DNA from: an uncultured Corynebacterium sp.
GTDB taxonomy: Bacteria; Actinomycetota; Actinomycetes; Mycobacteriales; Mycobacteriaceae
Assembly (NCBI RefSeq): GCF_943914615.1
Contig: NZ_CALUCS010000011.1
Coordinates: forward strand, 10,492 to 74,491
Reading direction: 5' to 3'
DNA length: 64,000 bases
Shown here piece by piece: positions 45,068 through 53,275 of the stretch (its first letter is position 1; each line of letters starts with the position of its first letter). A program made the position numbers and the translations under genes. The notes beneath the pieces are model-generated. The model was not told the origin of the DNA and did no database searches. It saw nothing but the letters and a program-made list of their open reading frames with translations.

Positions 45068-46636
45068 ATGCACTCTTCCTCCCATAAGCACCGCCCGGAA
45101 CTGCACGTCACCGCAGAAACGGGGGTGCTGGAAGCTCCCGCAGGAGCCGTCTTCACCGGCCACGCCCTGCATGTTTTCCACCAGTTCCGTCCCCGCGCCG
45201 CTGAGGGATCGCGCTGGGCGCACCAGGTGGCCTCGGAGGCGACGTACGACTGGGACATCTGCGACGACGTCGTAGTTCCGAACCAGGGGTTCCCCGATCA
45301 GGGCGATGCTGCTCAAGATGCCGGCAGCAAAGTCTCCAACAGCGCCGAGGTGGACGTCCTCGCCGGCGCGGCTGTACCAATGGGGCTTGGAGCTGAGCTG
45401 TTCTTCGTCACCACCCGCGCCACGGACGAGGCATCCGCAGACCAGGCTCTGGCAGCGGACATCCCCCACGGCCAGCGTGGCCCGCGCACCTTCACCATCG
45501 AACGCGCTGAGATCCCGAACCTGATGGAGGCCACGGAGGTCTCGGACGATCCGAGCCTGCCGGACCCCCACGTCCGCCGCCTGGGCCCCATCGACATCGA
45601 CGATTCCGCCTTCCCAGTGGAAAACCTAGTGACCCCCAGTGTGATTCGCCACGACGATCCCGCCAACCCCGACGAGGAATGGCTCATGGTCGCCCTCTCC
45701 CTCACCGGCGACAAGGACGCGCAGATCGTCGTCCTACGCTCCGCCGACCGACAGCACTGGCGTGTTCTGGGGCCCATCGAGCTGCCATCCGAAGCCGCCC
45801 TGCGCCCCGGCCGCCCGTTCGCGCCGCGCATTGTTTCTATGGTGGACGCCGACTCTTCCGTCCGCCGCGATGTCCTGTTCGTAACCTTCCCCGGCGACGC
45901 TGGGGAATCCGATGAGGTCGCGGGGTACATCGTCGGCAACCTCAGTGGCACGTCGTTCAGCCTGACCAGCCCCTACACCGTCATCGACTTTGGTCATGAC
46001 TTCACGCGCCCCCGCGTGATTGACCACACCACTCCGGTGATGTTCGGCCTGGTTGGCGCCCACCCTTCGCTGGATGGGCAGTGGGCGAACTGCCTGTCAG
46101 CACCGCGTTACCTCACGCTGGTGGACGGCGAGCTTTTCCAGGACATCGTCGGCGCCCCAACCGCCGTGCGCACATTCTCGGACTACGCATTCCTCTGGAC
46201 CGCTCAGCTGGACGCCACCCAGGGCAGTGTCGACGTCGACGTGACGGACGACTCCGGGCAGGTCATTGCAACCATCAGCTACACCAACGACTCTGTCTCC
46301 ATCACCCGCCTGGGCGTGGACACGCGCACCGCTCCGCTGAAGGACGCGGATTCGGATACGCTAACGATCTTCCTCGACGGCCCGGTGTGCGAGATTTTCG
46401 CCGACGGAGGCGCCGTGACGCTGACCAGCGCAATTCCAGCGCACTCGCAGATCTCCGACATCGACGTGCGCGCCACAGGCGGAGCAAAGATCATCTCCTC
46501 CATGCAGACCGCCGGTCGGCACCTCATGCGTATGCAGGCGGGCCTGACCTCTCCGGAAGAGCAGGAGCGTTACATGGCTGAGGCCCTCATCGCGGACCGC
46601 GACGTGGCCGAGGGGATCCTCGACGAGGAGGACTAG
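45068..46636 (+). CDS. GH32-like protein, probably catalytically inactive
   Basis: The 522-residue protein follows the glycoside hydrolase 32 layout: RPELHVTAETG, VFHQFRP, AHQVASEATYDW, GHDFTRPRVI, LSAPRYLTLVDGELFQ and CEIFADGGAVTLTSAI near the C-terminal beta-sandwich. The segment aligning with the catalytic WMNDPNG reads VLEAPAG, so the nucleophile aspartate appears replaced by alanine. It may bind sugar without cleaving it. The ATG at 45068 is chosen over 45056 because TATGAA lies seven bases upstream. It follows glgA by 27 bp, so glycogen-related or carbohydrate sensing is an inference. Confidence 0.72.
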   Translation: MHSSSHKHRPELHVTAETGVLEAPAGAVFTGHALHVFHQFRPRAAEGSRWAHQVASEATYDWDICDDVVVPNQGFPDQGDAAQDAGSKVSNSAEVDVLAGAAVPMGLGAELFFVTTRATDEASADQALAADIPHGQRGPRTFTIERAEIPNLMEATEVSDDPSLPDPHVRRLGPIDIDDSAFPVENLVTPSVIRHDDPANPDEEWLMVALSLTGDKDAQIVVLRSADRQHWRVLGPIELPSEAALRPGRPFAPRIVSMVDADSSVRRDVLFVTFPGDAGESDEVAGYIVGNLSGTSFSLTSPYTVIDFGHDFTRPRVIDHTTPVMFGLVGAHPSLDGQWANCLSAPRYLTLVDGELFQDIVGAPTAVRTFSDYAFLWTAQLDATQGSVDVDVTDDSGQVIATISYTNDSVSITRLGVDTRTAPLKDADSDTLTIFLDGPVCEIFADGGAVTLTSAIPAHSQISDIDVRATGGAKIISSMQTAGRHLMRMQAGLTSPEEQERYMAEALIADRDVAEGILDEED

Positions 46637-46675
46637 CGGCCGCTCGCTAGCGCGAGGCTAGCGCGACTCTAGCGG
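46633..46675. repeat. CTAGCG array between convergent genes
   Basis: CTAGCG occurs at 46633, 46647, 46658 and 46669, the last three at 11-bp period (CTAGCGCGAGG, CTAGCGCGACT, CTAGCGG). The array contains both stop codons of the convergent genes. Confidence 0.6.
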
Positions 46676-47544
46676 TTAGCCTTCGCCAGGCGCGTGATGG
46701 CTGCGCGGGCCGTGACTTCCATGGTCTCCGGCAGCGCGGCGATACGCTCCTGCAGGACATCCGGGTGGATGTGGCGCGCCGAGGGGCTCATGCCGATCTG
46801 TGCAGCAATGGAAGCCTGATCCAGCTTCATCGGGAACTCGATGTGCTCCGGATCCCCCACCGGCACCAGGTGGCCCGATGCCTGGTTGATCATCCGCTCC
46901 ACCTTGCCTTCCTCCACATCCAGAATGCCCAGCGGTTCACGCAGCTCGCCCAGGTGGCCGACCTCCGCGGTCAGGACAACCACCTGTCCCTCCGGCGTAA
47001 GGATACGGGCGAACTCTGCCGCATTACGCGGTGCGAAGACAACCATGATGGCGTCAACACTTTCCGAAAGAATCGGTAGGCGCGACCAGGCGTCGGCCAC
47101 AACGGCCCCGACCCGAGAGTGCGAAGTGGCCAGGCGCTTCGCCGCCGCAGTAGAAACGTCGATACCTACGCCGCGAGAGCGCTCGATCGTGTCGAGAGTG
47201 TGCGCTAGGTAGTAACCCGTGCCGGCGCCGATCTCCACGATGGACGGGGCGTGCTCGGCAGCGACATTGCCGTCATCCAGCGCATTTTCAACATTGGCGG
47301 TCACGGCCTCCACGAAGGGGGCGAAATGTCCACCGGACAGGAAGGTCTCACGAGCGTCGATCATTGACGCATCGTCGCCCGAGTAACGCAGGCCGGAGCC
47401 TCCTGCGAGAGTCACATACCCCTGACGCGCGACGTCATAGCTGTGACCGGATTCGGAAACCAGAGTGCGCCACTCGTCATCACCGGCGCTCAAGCGCGAA
47501 CCGTCTACGGGGTCGGCAAGGAGGTCAATGACATCTGCAAGCAC
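46669..47544 (-). CDS. RlmA-like rRNA methyltransferase
   Basis: The 291-residue SAM methyltransferase has HSYDVARQGYVTLA near residue 34 and a typical motif I, IVEIGAGTGYYLAHTL, then GIDVSTAAAKRLA and VVFAPRNAAEFARIL, as in RlmA(I)/(II) enzymes that methylate 23S rRNA at guanine 745/748. RlmA normally opens with a four-ligand zinc ribbon; here the first 35 residues contain no cysteine, so that module has lost its zinc site. The start is GTG 47544 with AGGAAGG nine bases upstream. Confidence 0.8.
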   Translation of the reverse strand: MLADVIDLLADPVDGSRLSAGDDEWRTLVSESGHSYDVARQGYVTLAGGSGLRYSGDDASMIDARETFLSGGHFAPFVEAVTANVENALDDGNVAAEHAPSIVEIGAGTGYYLAHTLDTIERSRGVGIDVSTAAAKRLATSHSRVGAVVADAWSRLPILSESVDAIMVVFAPRNAAEFARILTPEGQVVVLTAEVGHLGELREPLGILDVEEGKVERMINQASGHLVPVGDPEHIEFPMKLDQASIAAQIGMSPSARHIHPDVLQERIAALPETMEVTARAAITRLAKANR

Positions 47545-47683
47545 GAACAGATTCCTTCCTGAAAAATTTTGCGAGTCTCCCGCGGGCGGGAGCTAATAAA
47601 CGACCACCCCATCGTAAACCGTCCACCGCTCGAAATGTATATCGGGCAGGCGTGTATCCGCGGGCAGCTTAATGCGCCACTGG

Positions 47684-47715
47684 AACTAGCGCATCAACCA
47701 ACTAGTGCATCAACC
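47684..47715. repeat. 16-bp tandem duplication at pepA stop
   Basis: AACTAGCGCATCAACC (47684-47699) and AACTAGTGCATCAACC (47700-47715) are adjacent and differ at one base. Read on the minus strand, the unit contains the last codons and TAG stop of pepA, so one copy lies beyond the stop. Confidence 0.75.
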
Positions 47716-49180
47716 ACTGCACCAGCGTGCGCGCGCCGAAGCCCGTACCCACCGGTGTGACTTCGTCGTAGGTGGATTCCGCGCGCCCCGGGCCGGCGAT
47801 ATCCAGGTGGATCAGCGGTACGCCACGGGTGAAACGGCGCAGGAACATCGCAGCGGTGGTCGCACCCGGCCCCGTCGGGGTCTGACGCACGTCGGCAATC
47901 TTGGAGGTTACGTTTTCCTCCAGGTAGTCCTGCATCGGCATCGGCCACCAGCGCTCGCCTACGATAGCGCCGCGACGGGCTAGCTTGACGCCCGCACCCC
48001 AGTTATCGGAGAACACAGCACCGGTGCGCAGGCCCAGCGCCACCTTGGCGGCCCCCGTCAGCGTCGCTACGGTCACCACGGCGGCGGGCTTGTACTTCTT
48101 CGCTCCATAGCTCACCGCATCGGCCAGGATCATGCGCCCCTCGGCATCGGTGTTCGTCACTTCGGAGGTCAGCCCGCCGTAATGTTCCACCACATCGCCG
48201 GGGCGGTAAGACTTTCCATCGATCATGTTCTCCGCCGTCGGAATCAGTGCCACAACCTTGCGCGGCACCTGCTGCTCGGCCAAAGTACGGAAGGCAGCAA
48301 TGACACTGGCTCCGCCAGTCATGTCGGTACGCATCGTGTCCATGCCCGCAGCGGGCTTCACGCTAATGCCGCCTGTATCGAAGGTCACGCCCTTGCCCAC
48401 CAGCACAACGGTGCGACGGCGGCGGCGCTGATCTACCTTCTGCGGATCCCACACCAGCTCGATCAGCATAGGCGGTCGGGAGGAACCCCCACCGACGGCC
48501 AGAATGCCACCGAAGCCCTTGTCCTTGAGCCAACCCGCGTCGCGCAGACGCACCTTAACACCGTCCAGATCCTCCACGGCCTTCTTGGCTCGGGTGGCCA
48601 GCCACTCCGGAGACTTCACGTTGGCAGGCGCGTTCGCGAGATCGCGCGACAGGCAAGTCGCCTTGCCCAAGGCTTTACCTGCGGTCACTGCGGCAACGTA
48701 GTCGGCAGTGTCGAAACCGTTGAATTCGTAGCCTTCCGGCAGCACGATGTGAACGTCGCGCACGCGGGCGGGCTTGCGCTTGTTGGTGGTGACGAAGCTG
48801 TGGTTGCCGACGATCAGTCCGATGACCAGGGAGCGCACATTGGCGGGCGTGAACTCCCCCGGCAAGTGCACCTGCACAATGTGCTTCTTTGCGCGCACGG
48901 GGTGGCCGTCGACAACCTTGCCGATGCGACGCACCAGCCGGGCGCCGGCGCCCCGCCAACCGTCTTCCAGGAACTCGCGGCCATCGCTAAGGTCCAGCGG
49001 GCGGCTCGGCTCGTTCGGCACCCACGCCACCCACTGGCCGGTGGCGTCTAGCTCTATTTCGCTCGGCGCATTCGCGCCAGGTGCAACCTTCACCTGGGTT
49101 TCGATGATTTCGGACCCCTCCGCGCGCGGGCCGATCGTCACACGGGTCACTTTCTGGGGAATGTTTGGGATCGGTGCCAT
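47702..49180 (-). CDS. pepA: Leucyl aminopeptidase (M17)
   Basis: The 492-residue peptidase has LVGKGVTFDTGGISVKP (metal-binding lysine and aspartate), the signature NTDAEGRMILADA, and EVTPVGTGFGARTL near the end, all typical of M17 cytosolic aminopeptidases with two metal ions. It removes N-terminal residues from peptides. CAGGAG lies ten bases before the ATG, next to the TAA of the upstream DivIVA-like gene (3-bp gap), so the two are probably cotranscribed. Confidence 0.94.
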   Translation of the reverse strand: MAPIPNIPQKVTRVTIGPRAEGSEIIETQVKVAPGANAPSEIELDATGQWVAWVPNEPSRPLDLSDGREFLEDGWRGAGARLVRRIGKVVDGHPVRAKKHIVQVHLPGEFTPANVRSLVIGLIVGNHSFVTTNKRKPARVRDVHIVLPEGYEFNGFDTADYVAAVTAGKALGKATCLSRDLANAPANVKSPEWLATRAKKAVEDLDGVKVRLRDAGWLKDKGFGGILAVGGGSSRPPMLIELVWDPQKVDQRRRRRTVVLVGKGVTFDTGGISVKPAAGMDTMRTDMTGGASVIAAFRTLAEQQVPRKVVALIPTAENMIDGKSYRPGDVVEHYGGLTSEVTNTDAEGRMILADAVSYGAKKYKPAAVVTVATLTGAAKVALGLRTGAVFSDNWGAGVKLARRGAIVGERWWPMPMQDYLEENVTSKIADVRQTPTGPGATTAAMFLRRFTRGVPLIHLDIAGPGRAESTYDEVTPVGTGFGARTLVQWLMH

Positions 49181-49183
49181 TGC

Positions 49184-49534
49184 TTAACGCTCCTGTTCAC
49201 GGGGTTCTGCGATGTCTGTTTCTGCGGCGTGGCTCTTTGTAGCGTGAGCCGCGCCACCGACTTGCTGCTCTAGCTCCCCGATGCGTCCAGCGAGCCGGTC
49301 GATGTAGAAGTCCACTTCAGCCTGGTTGTAACCGCGAATCTCCAGAGAGAATCCGGCATCCCGGATCCCTTCGGCGGTAAGCGGGCCGTTCTCCAGGTTC
49401 TCCCAGTGCTGTTGCTTTGCGTTTCCCGCGGTCACGGGAGGCAGGGCCTCACCGCGGCCGAAGACAGTACCGAGTAGATAAACCAGGAGCGCACCGACGA
49501 GGAACGCTCCGACGAGAGACAACAACCAAAACAT
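49184..49534 (-). CDS. Small membrane-anchored DivIVA-domain protein
   Basis: The 116-residue protein has a strong N-terminal membrane helix (LLSLVGAFLVGALLVYLLGTVFG) and a DivIVA-like segment FSLEIRGYNQAEVDFYIDRLAGRIGELEQQV at about residues 61-91, the short coiled coil of Wag31/DivIVA. It lacks the long coiled coil of DivIVA itself. It may help place peptidoglycan or membrane factors at curved membrane; that role is inferred. TAGATT lies seven bases before the ATG. Confidence 0.8.
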   Translation of the reverse strand: MFWLLSLVGAFLVGALLVYLLGTVFGRGEALPPVTAGNAKQQHWENLENGPLTAEGIRDAGFSLEIRGYNQAEVDFYIDRLAGRIGELEQQVGGAAHATKSHAAETDIAEPREQER

Positions 49535-49583
49535 ACCTATTAATCTACCGCCTCAAGGGTTCGTTTCGGCGGCTTGTGGGGGC

Positions 49584-50441
49584 TTACTTGGTTCCCGGCT
49601 CCGCCTCGTCGCCGAAGCGCTCCAGCTCTGCGTCAATTCGCTCTTGCTCCAGCGCCAGCTCCTCCTGACGGATCTTGAGCTTCCGGACGTGGTTATCGTG
49701 TGCGTCCACGCAGATACGCACGGCCTCGGCTGGATCATCGGTTACGTAGAACAGATCCACATCCTCTGGGGAGATCATGCCCTCTTCAACCAGTCGATCC
49801 TGGATCCAGTCGACTAGCCCGCCCCAGAACTCCTTGCCAATCAGGATTATCGGGAACTTCCGGATCTTCTCCGTCTGTACCAATACCAGCGCTTCGAACA
49901 GCTCATCCAAGGTGCCGTAGCCACCGGGCAGGCAAATGAATGCCTGCGAGTACTTCAGGAACATCGTCTTGCGCACGAAGAAGTAGCGGAAATTCAGCCC
50001 CAGATCCACCCATTGGTTCATGCCCTGCTCCATGGGGAGCTCGATGCCCAGGCCGATGGACATGCCACCGGATTCCTGGGCGCCACGGTTCGGGGCTTCC
50101 ATCAGGCCCGGTCCGCCGCCGGTGATCGTCGCATAGCCGGCCTCGTGGATCAGCCGCCCCAGCTCTCGACCCTTTTCGTAGTATGCGTGGCCGGGCTTCA
50201 CACGCGCGGAACCGAACACAGTGATCGCCTTCGGGATTTTCGCCAGCGCGCCAAACCCATCGACGAATTCGGACTGGATGCGCATCACGCGCCACGGGTC
50301 AGTGTGCAGCCAATCGATGCTGGCCTGCTCCCCCAGCAGGCGCTGGTCCGTAGTGGACTTCTGCTTCTGGCTGTGCTTCTTGCCGCGCAGCAGCATCGGT
50401 CCACGGAGCCGGAAGTCTCGGTTATTCTCGCTGGTAGTCAT
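49584..50441 (-). CDS. TIGR00730/LOG-like Rossmann-fold protein
   Basis: The 285-residue protein has ITVFGSARVKPGHAYYEK, ITGGGPGLMEAPNRGA and ICLPGGYGTLDELFEALVLVQTEK, the GGGxGLM and PGGxGTxxE motifs of lysine-decarboxylase-annotated proteins now known as cytokinin riboside 5'-monophosphate phosphoribohydrolases or nucleotide hydrolases. The physiological substrate in corynebacteria is not shown. It lies between the DivIVA-like gene and dapE, on the same strand, in keeping with actinobacterial order. Confidence 0.87.
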   Translation of the reverse strand: MTTSENNRDFRLRGPMLLRGKKHSQKQKSTTDQRLLGEQASIDWLHTDPWRVMRIQSEFVDGFGALAKIPKAITVFGSARVKPGHAYYEKGRELGRLIHEAGYATITGGGPGLMEAPNRGAQESGGMSIGLGIELPMEQGMNQWVDLGLNFRYFFVRKTMFLKYSQAFICLPGGYGTLDELFEALVLVQTEKIRKFPIILIGKEFWGGLVDWIQDRLVEEGMISPEDVDLFYVTDDPAEAVRICVDAHDNHVRKLKIRQEELALEQERIDAELERFGDEAEPGTK

Positions 50442-50524
50442 GCGTAAGTGTGCCTTAAACGTCTGGTCGATCTTTATACTTCTTTATGCTTCTCACGCTA
50501 CTGGTTGCAGGCTCGTGGCGCTCG

Positions 50525-51673
50525 TCAGCGAGAGAGAAACTGAATCAACTGGCGGCTGACCTCTTCGATCTGCGCCACCGGACAACGCTCGTCCTTCGTG
50601 TGGCACAGGCCCGGGTCGCCGGGACCGAAGTTCACAGCGGGGATGCCCAGCTCGGTGAAACGAGCCACGTCGGTCCAGCCGTACTTCGGGCGCACCCGCC
50701 CTCCGGTGGCATCCACCAGCTTCGCCGCGAAGGGTCGGTTCAAGCCCGGGGCGGCTGCGGCTGCGGCGTCATCAAGAAAGACAGAGAACCCCTCGACAGG
50801 GCTATCGGGCGTGCCGACCTGCAGCACCTCGTACAGGTGCGCCAGAGCCTCGTCCACGCTGCGGTTCGGGGCAAAGCGGAAGTTGATGAAAGCCCACGCC
50901 TCGTCAGGAATGGTATTAGTGGCGACGCCGGACTCTGCCACAACGGCGTTGAGCCCTTCCTTATAGGTCAGGCCATCGATCTCCACGTCCTGCGGCTCAT
51001 AATCCGCCACGCGCACCAACACACGAGCCAGATCGTGGAGTGCATTGTGGCCGAGCCAGCTGCGGGCGGAGTGTGCACGAGCACCCAAGGCTGTGACCTT
51101 CACGCGAATGGTTCCCTGGCATCCGGCCTCGATCATTGCCCCGGACGGTTCGCCCAGCAGCGCCAGATTCCCCTCCAGCAAGTCGGGGTTAGATTGCACC
51201 AGGTGGTTCAGGCCGTTGTACTTGGTGGCTACTTCCTCGCCCTCGTAGAGAACGAGCGTCAGATCACAGGCCAGATCCGGGGAGTTGGCCAGGGTGGCGA
51301 AGGCATGTGCATAACAAGCAGCGCCAGATTTCATGTCCACAGAACCGAGACCGAAGATGGTCTGCTCCCCCGTCTCCGGATCCGGTCCCAGACGCGAGGG
51401 CAGATTATCCGCCGGCGGCACCGTATCCAGGTGCCCCGCCAGGACTACCCGATCCCCAAGATCGCGGTGGGTGCGGGCAACCAAGGTGTTGCCCCGGCGC
51501 GTGACCTCCACGTTCTCGATGGCCCGGAGGGCCGGCTCAACAGCGTCTGCGATCTCCTGCTCGTGGTGCGACTCGCTATAGATGTCAACGAGTTGGCGGG
51601 TCAAGGGTACCGCCCCGGCGAAAAGATCTATTGGAGTCTCAATGGAGGATTCTGAAGATTCTGCAGTACTCAT
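50525..51673 (-). CDS. dapE: Succinyl-diaminopimelate desuccinylase
   Basis: DapE (382 residues, M20 family) cleaves N-succinyl-LL-diaminopimelate to LL-DAP and succinate. The metal site is read from VVLAGHLDTVPP and VDMKSGAACYAHAFATL, and the catalytic glutamate from YEGEEVA. It stands divergent to the amino-acid permease, across a 137-bp region that contains a dyad. With dapD and dapC nearby it completes the succinylase branch of lysine/DAP synthesis. Confidence 0.92.
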   Translation of the reverse strand: MSTAESSESSIETPIDLFAGAVPLTRQLVDIYSESHHEQEIADAVEPALRAIENVEVTRRGNTLVARTHRDLGDRVVLAGHLDTVPPADNLPSRLGPDPETGEQTIFGLGSVDMKSGAACYAHAFATLANSPDLACDLTLVLYEGEEVATKYNGLNHLVQSNPDLLEGNLALLGEPSGAMIEAGCQGTIRVKVTALGARAHSARSWLGHNALHDLARVLVRVADYEPQDVEIDGLTYKEGLNAVVAESGVATNTIPDEAWAFINFRFAPNRSVDEALAHLYEVLQVGTPDSPVEGFSVFLDDAAAAAAPGLNRPFAAKLVDATGGRVRPKYGWTDVARFTELGIPAVNFGPGDPGLCHTKDERCPVAQIEEVSRQLIQFLSR

Positions 51674-51755
51674 TGCTTGCGATCCTAGACGAGCCCACTA
51701 CCTACCGTCGGGGGCGGGCAGGTGGTTTGCGGGATGAAAACTACCCGCCACAGGG

Positions 51756-51783
51756 GCTAAAAGTACCCATGCTGGCTTTTAGC
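51756..51783. promoter_or_regulatory. Perfect dyad upstream of permease
   Basis: GCTAAAAG (51756-51763) and CTTTTAGC (51776-51783) are exact 8-bp inverted arms with a 12-bp spacer, ending 27 bp before the permease start, where a repressor would block the promoter. Confidence 0.5.
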
Positions 51784-51810
51784 AAGTGCGGTTGTGTTCT
51801 AATTTTCGGT

Positions 51811-53226
51811 ATGAAGACTCGAAACTCCGATTCAGGTGCCGCGGAAGGCACCTCTAACCAACTGGGTCACAGTCTAGAGACCCGGCACCTAACCATGATG
51901 GGCTTGGGCTCGGCCATTGGCGCTGGTCTTTTCCTCGGCACGGGCGTGGGCATCCAGGCTGCAGGCCCGGCCGTGCTGCTTTCCTACATTGTCGCCGGCA
52001 TTGTGGTGATCGCCGTCATGCAGATGCTGGGTGAGCTCGCCGCCGCTCGCCCAGCCTCCGGTACCTTCGCCACCTACGGCCAGATGGCTTTCGGCCGCTG
52101 GAATGGCTTTGCTCTGGGCTGGCTGTACTGGTTCATGCTGATCATGGTGATGGGGGCCGAGATTACCGGCGCGGGAGCGATCATGGGCGCGTGGTTCGGC
52201 GTGGAAGGTTGGATCCCCGGCCTGGTGTGCGTGGTGCTGTTCACCATCGTGAACTTGGCTGGTGTCCGCGGCTTTGGCGAGTTCGAGTACTGGTTTGCCT
52301 TCATTAAGGTGGCCGTCATCATCGTTTTCTTGGTTATCGGCACAGGACTGCTGCTGGGGCTGTTCCCCAACTATGATTCCCCTGGCTTGAGCCATTTCTC
52401 CGACTTCGCCCCCAACGGCATTTCTGGCATGGCAGTAGGCCTGCTGGCCGTGGCCTTCGCCTTCGGTGGTATCGAGATCGTAACGATCGCCGCCGCGGAA
52501 TCGAAGGATCCGGCGAACTCGATTGCCGCCGCGGTGCGCGCCGTTATTTGGCGCATTTCCGTGTTCTATCTGGGCAGTGTCTTCCTGATCTCCGCCTTGC
52601 TGCCCTTCGAAACCCTGGGTGAGGCCGAGTCCGCTGAGGAGTCTCCGTTCACCCGCATCCTGGCTCTCGCCCAGATCCCGGGCATCGTGGAGATTATGGA
52701 GGCCGTGATCGTCCTGGCGCTGCTTTCCGCTTTCAACGCACAGATCTATGCGACGAGCCGCCTGATGTACAGCTTCTCCCAGGAGCGTAACGTGCCGCGA
52801 TGGTTTGGAAAGACAAATGCCCAGAAGGTGCCCTACCGCGCCGTGTGGTGCTCCCTCTTCTTCGCCTTCGTCTCCGTGGCACTGCAAGTGTGGGGTCCAG
52901 AAAACCTGATCAACATCCTGTTTAATGCAGTCGGCGGCACCCTGCTGGTCATTTGGATGGTTATCGTATTGGCGCAAATCAAGCTACGCCCCACCTTCGA
53001 ACGTGACGGCAGCCTAACCGTGCGCATGGTGGGCTACCCCGTACTGTCCTGGCTAACCTTCCTGGCGCTGATCGCCCTGACTATCCTGATGCTCTTCGAC
53101 GACGGCGCTCGTTTGCAGGTCCTCACCGTCACCATCGCCTTTGTCGTCCTGAGTATGATCGGCCTGATGCTGCAGAAAACGCAGGGGTCGCAGGAGGCCG
53201 ACGAAACCACGGCGAACGCCTCCTAG
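51811..53226 (+). CDS. Amino-acid permease, AroP-type (APC family)
   Basis: The 471-residue protein has 12 hydrophobic segments. The N-terminal GHSLETRHLTMMGLGSAIGAGLFLGTG is the APC-superfamily substrate site of AAT permeases, and SAFNAQIYATSRLMYSFSQ is typical of the later helix 8 region. In C. glutamicum aroP lies beside dapE and dapD, so an aromatic amino-acid permease is favoured but not proven. The frame runs upstream to 51631, but MKTRNSD at 51811 is chosen; TCTAAT lies seven bases before it. Confidence 0.85.
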   Translation: MKTRNSDSGAAEGTSNQLGHSLETRHLTMMGLGSAIGAGLFLGTGVGIQAAGPAVLLSYIVAGIVVIAVMQMLGELAAARPASGTFATYGQMAFGRWNGFALGWLYWFMLIMVMGAEITGAGAIMGAWFGVEGWIPGLVCVVLFTIVNLAGVRGFGEFEYWFAFIKVAVIIVFLVIGTGLLLGLFPNYDSPGLSHFSDFAPNGISGMAVGLLAVAFAFGGIEIVTIAAAESKDPANSIAAAVRAVIWRISVFYLGSVFLISALLPFETLGEAESAEESPFTRILALAQIPGIVEIMEAVIVLALLSAFNAQIYATSRLMYSFSQERNVPRWFGKTNAQKVPYRAVWCSLFFAFVSVALQVWGPENLINILFNAVGGTLLVIWMVIVLAQIKLRPTFERDGSLTVRMVGYPVLSWLTFLALIALTILMLFDDGARLQVLTVTIAFVVLSMIGLMLQKTQGSQEADETTANAS

Positions 53227-53275
53227 ACAGCAACCCCAACGCATAGACACCAACACAAATGTAGGATCGACAACC

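Noticed and set aside
43811..45571. 586-codon open frame on the minus strand
   Set aside because: Covers glgA and the GH32-like gene in antisense; glgA motifs on the plus strand are unmistakable.
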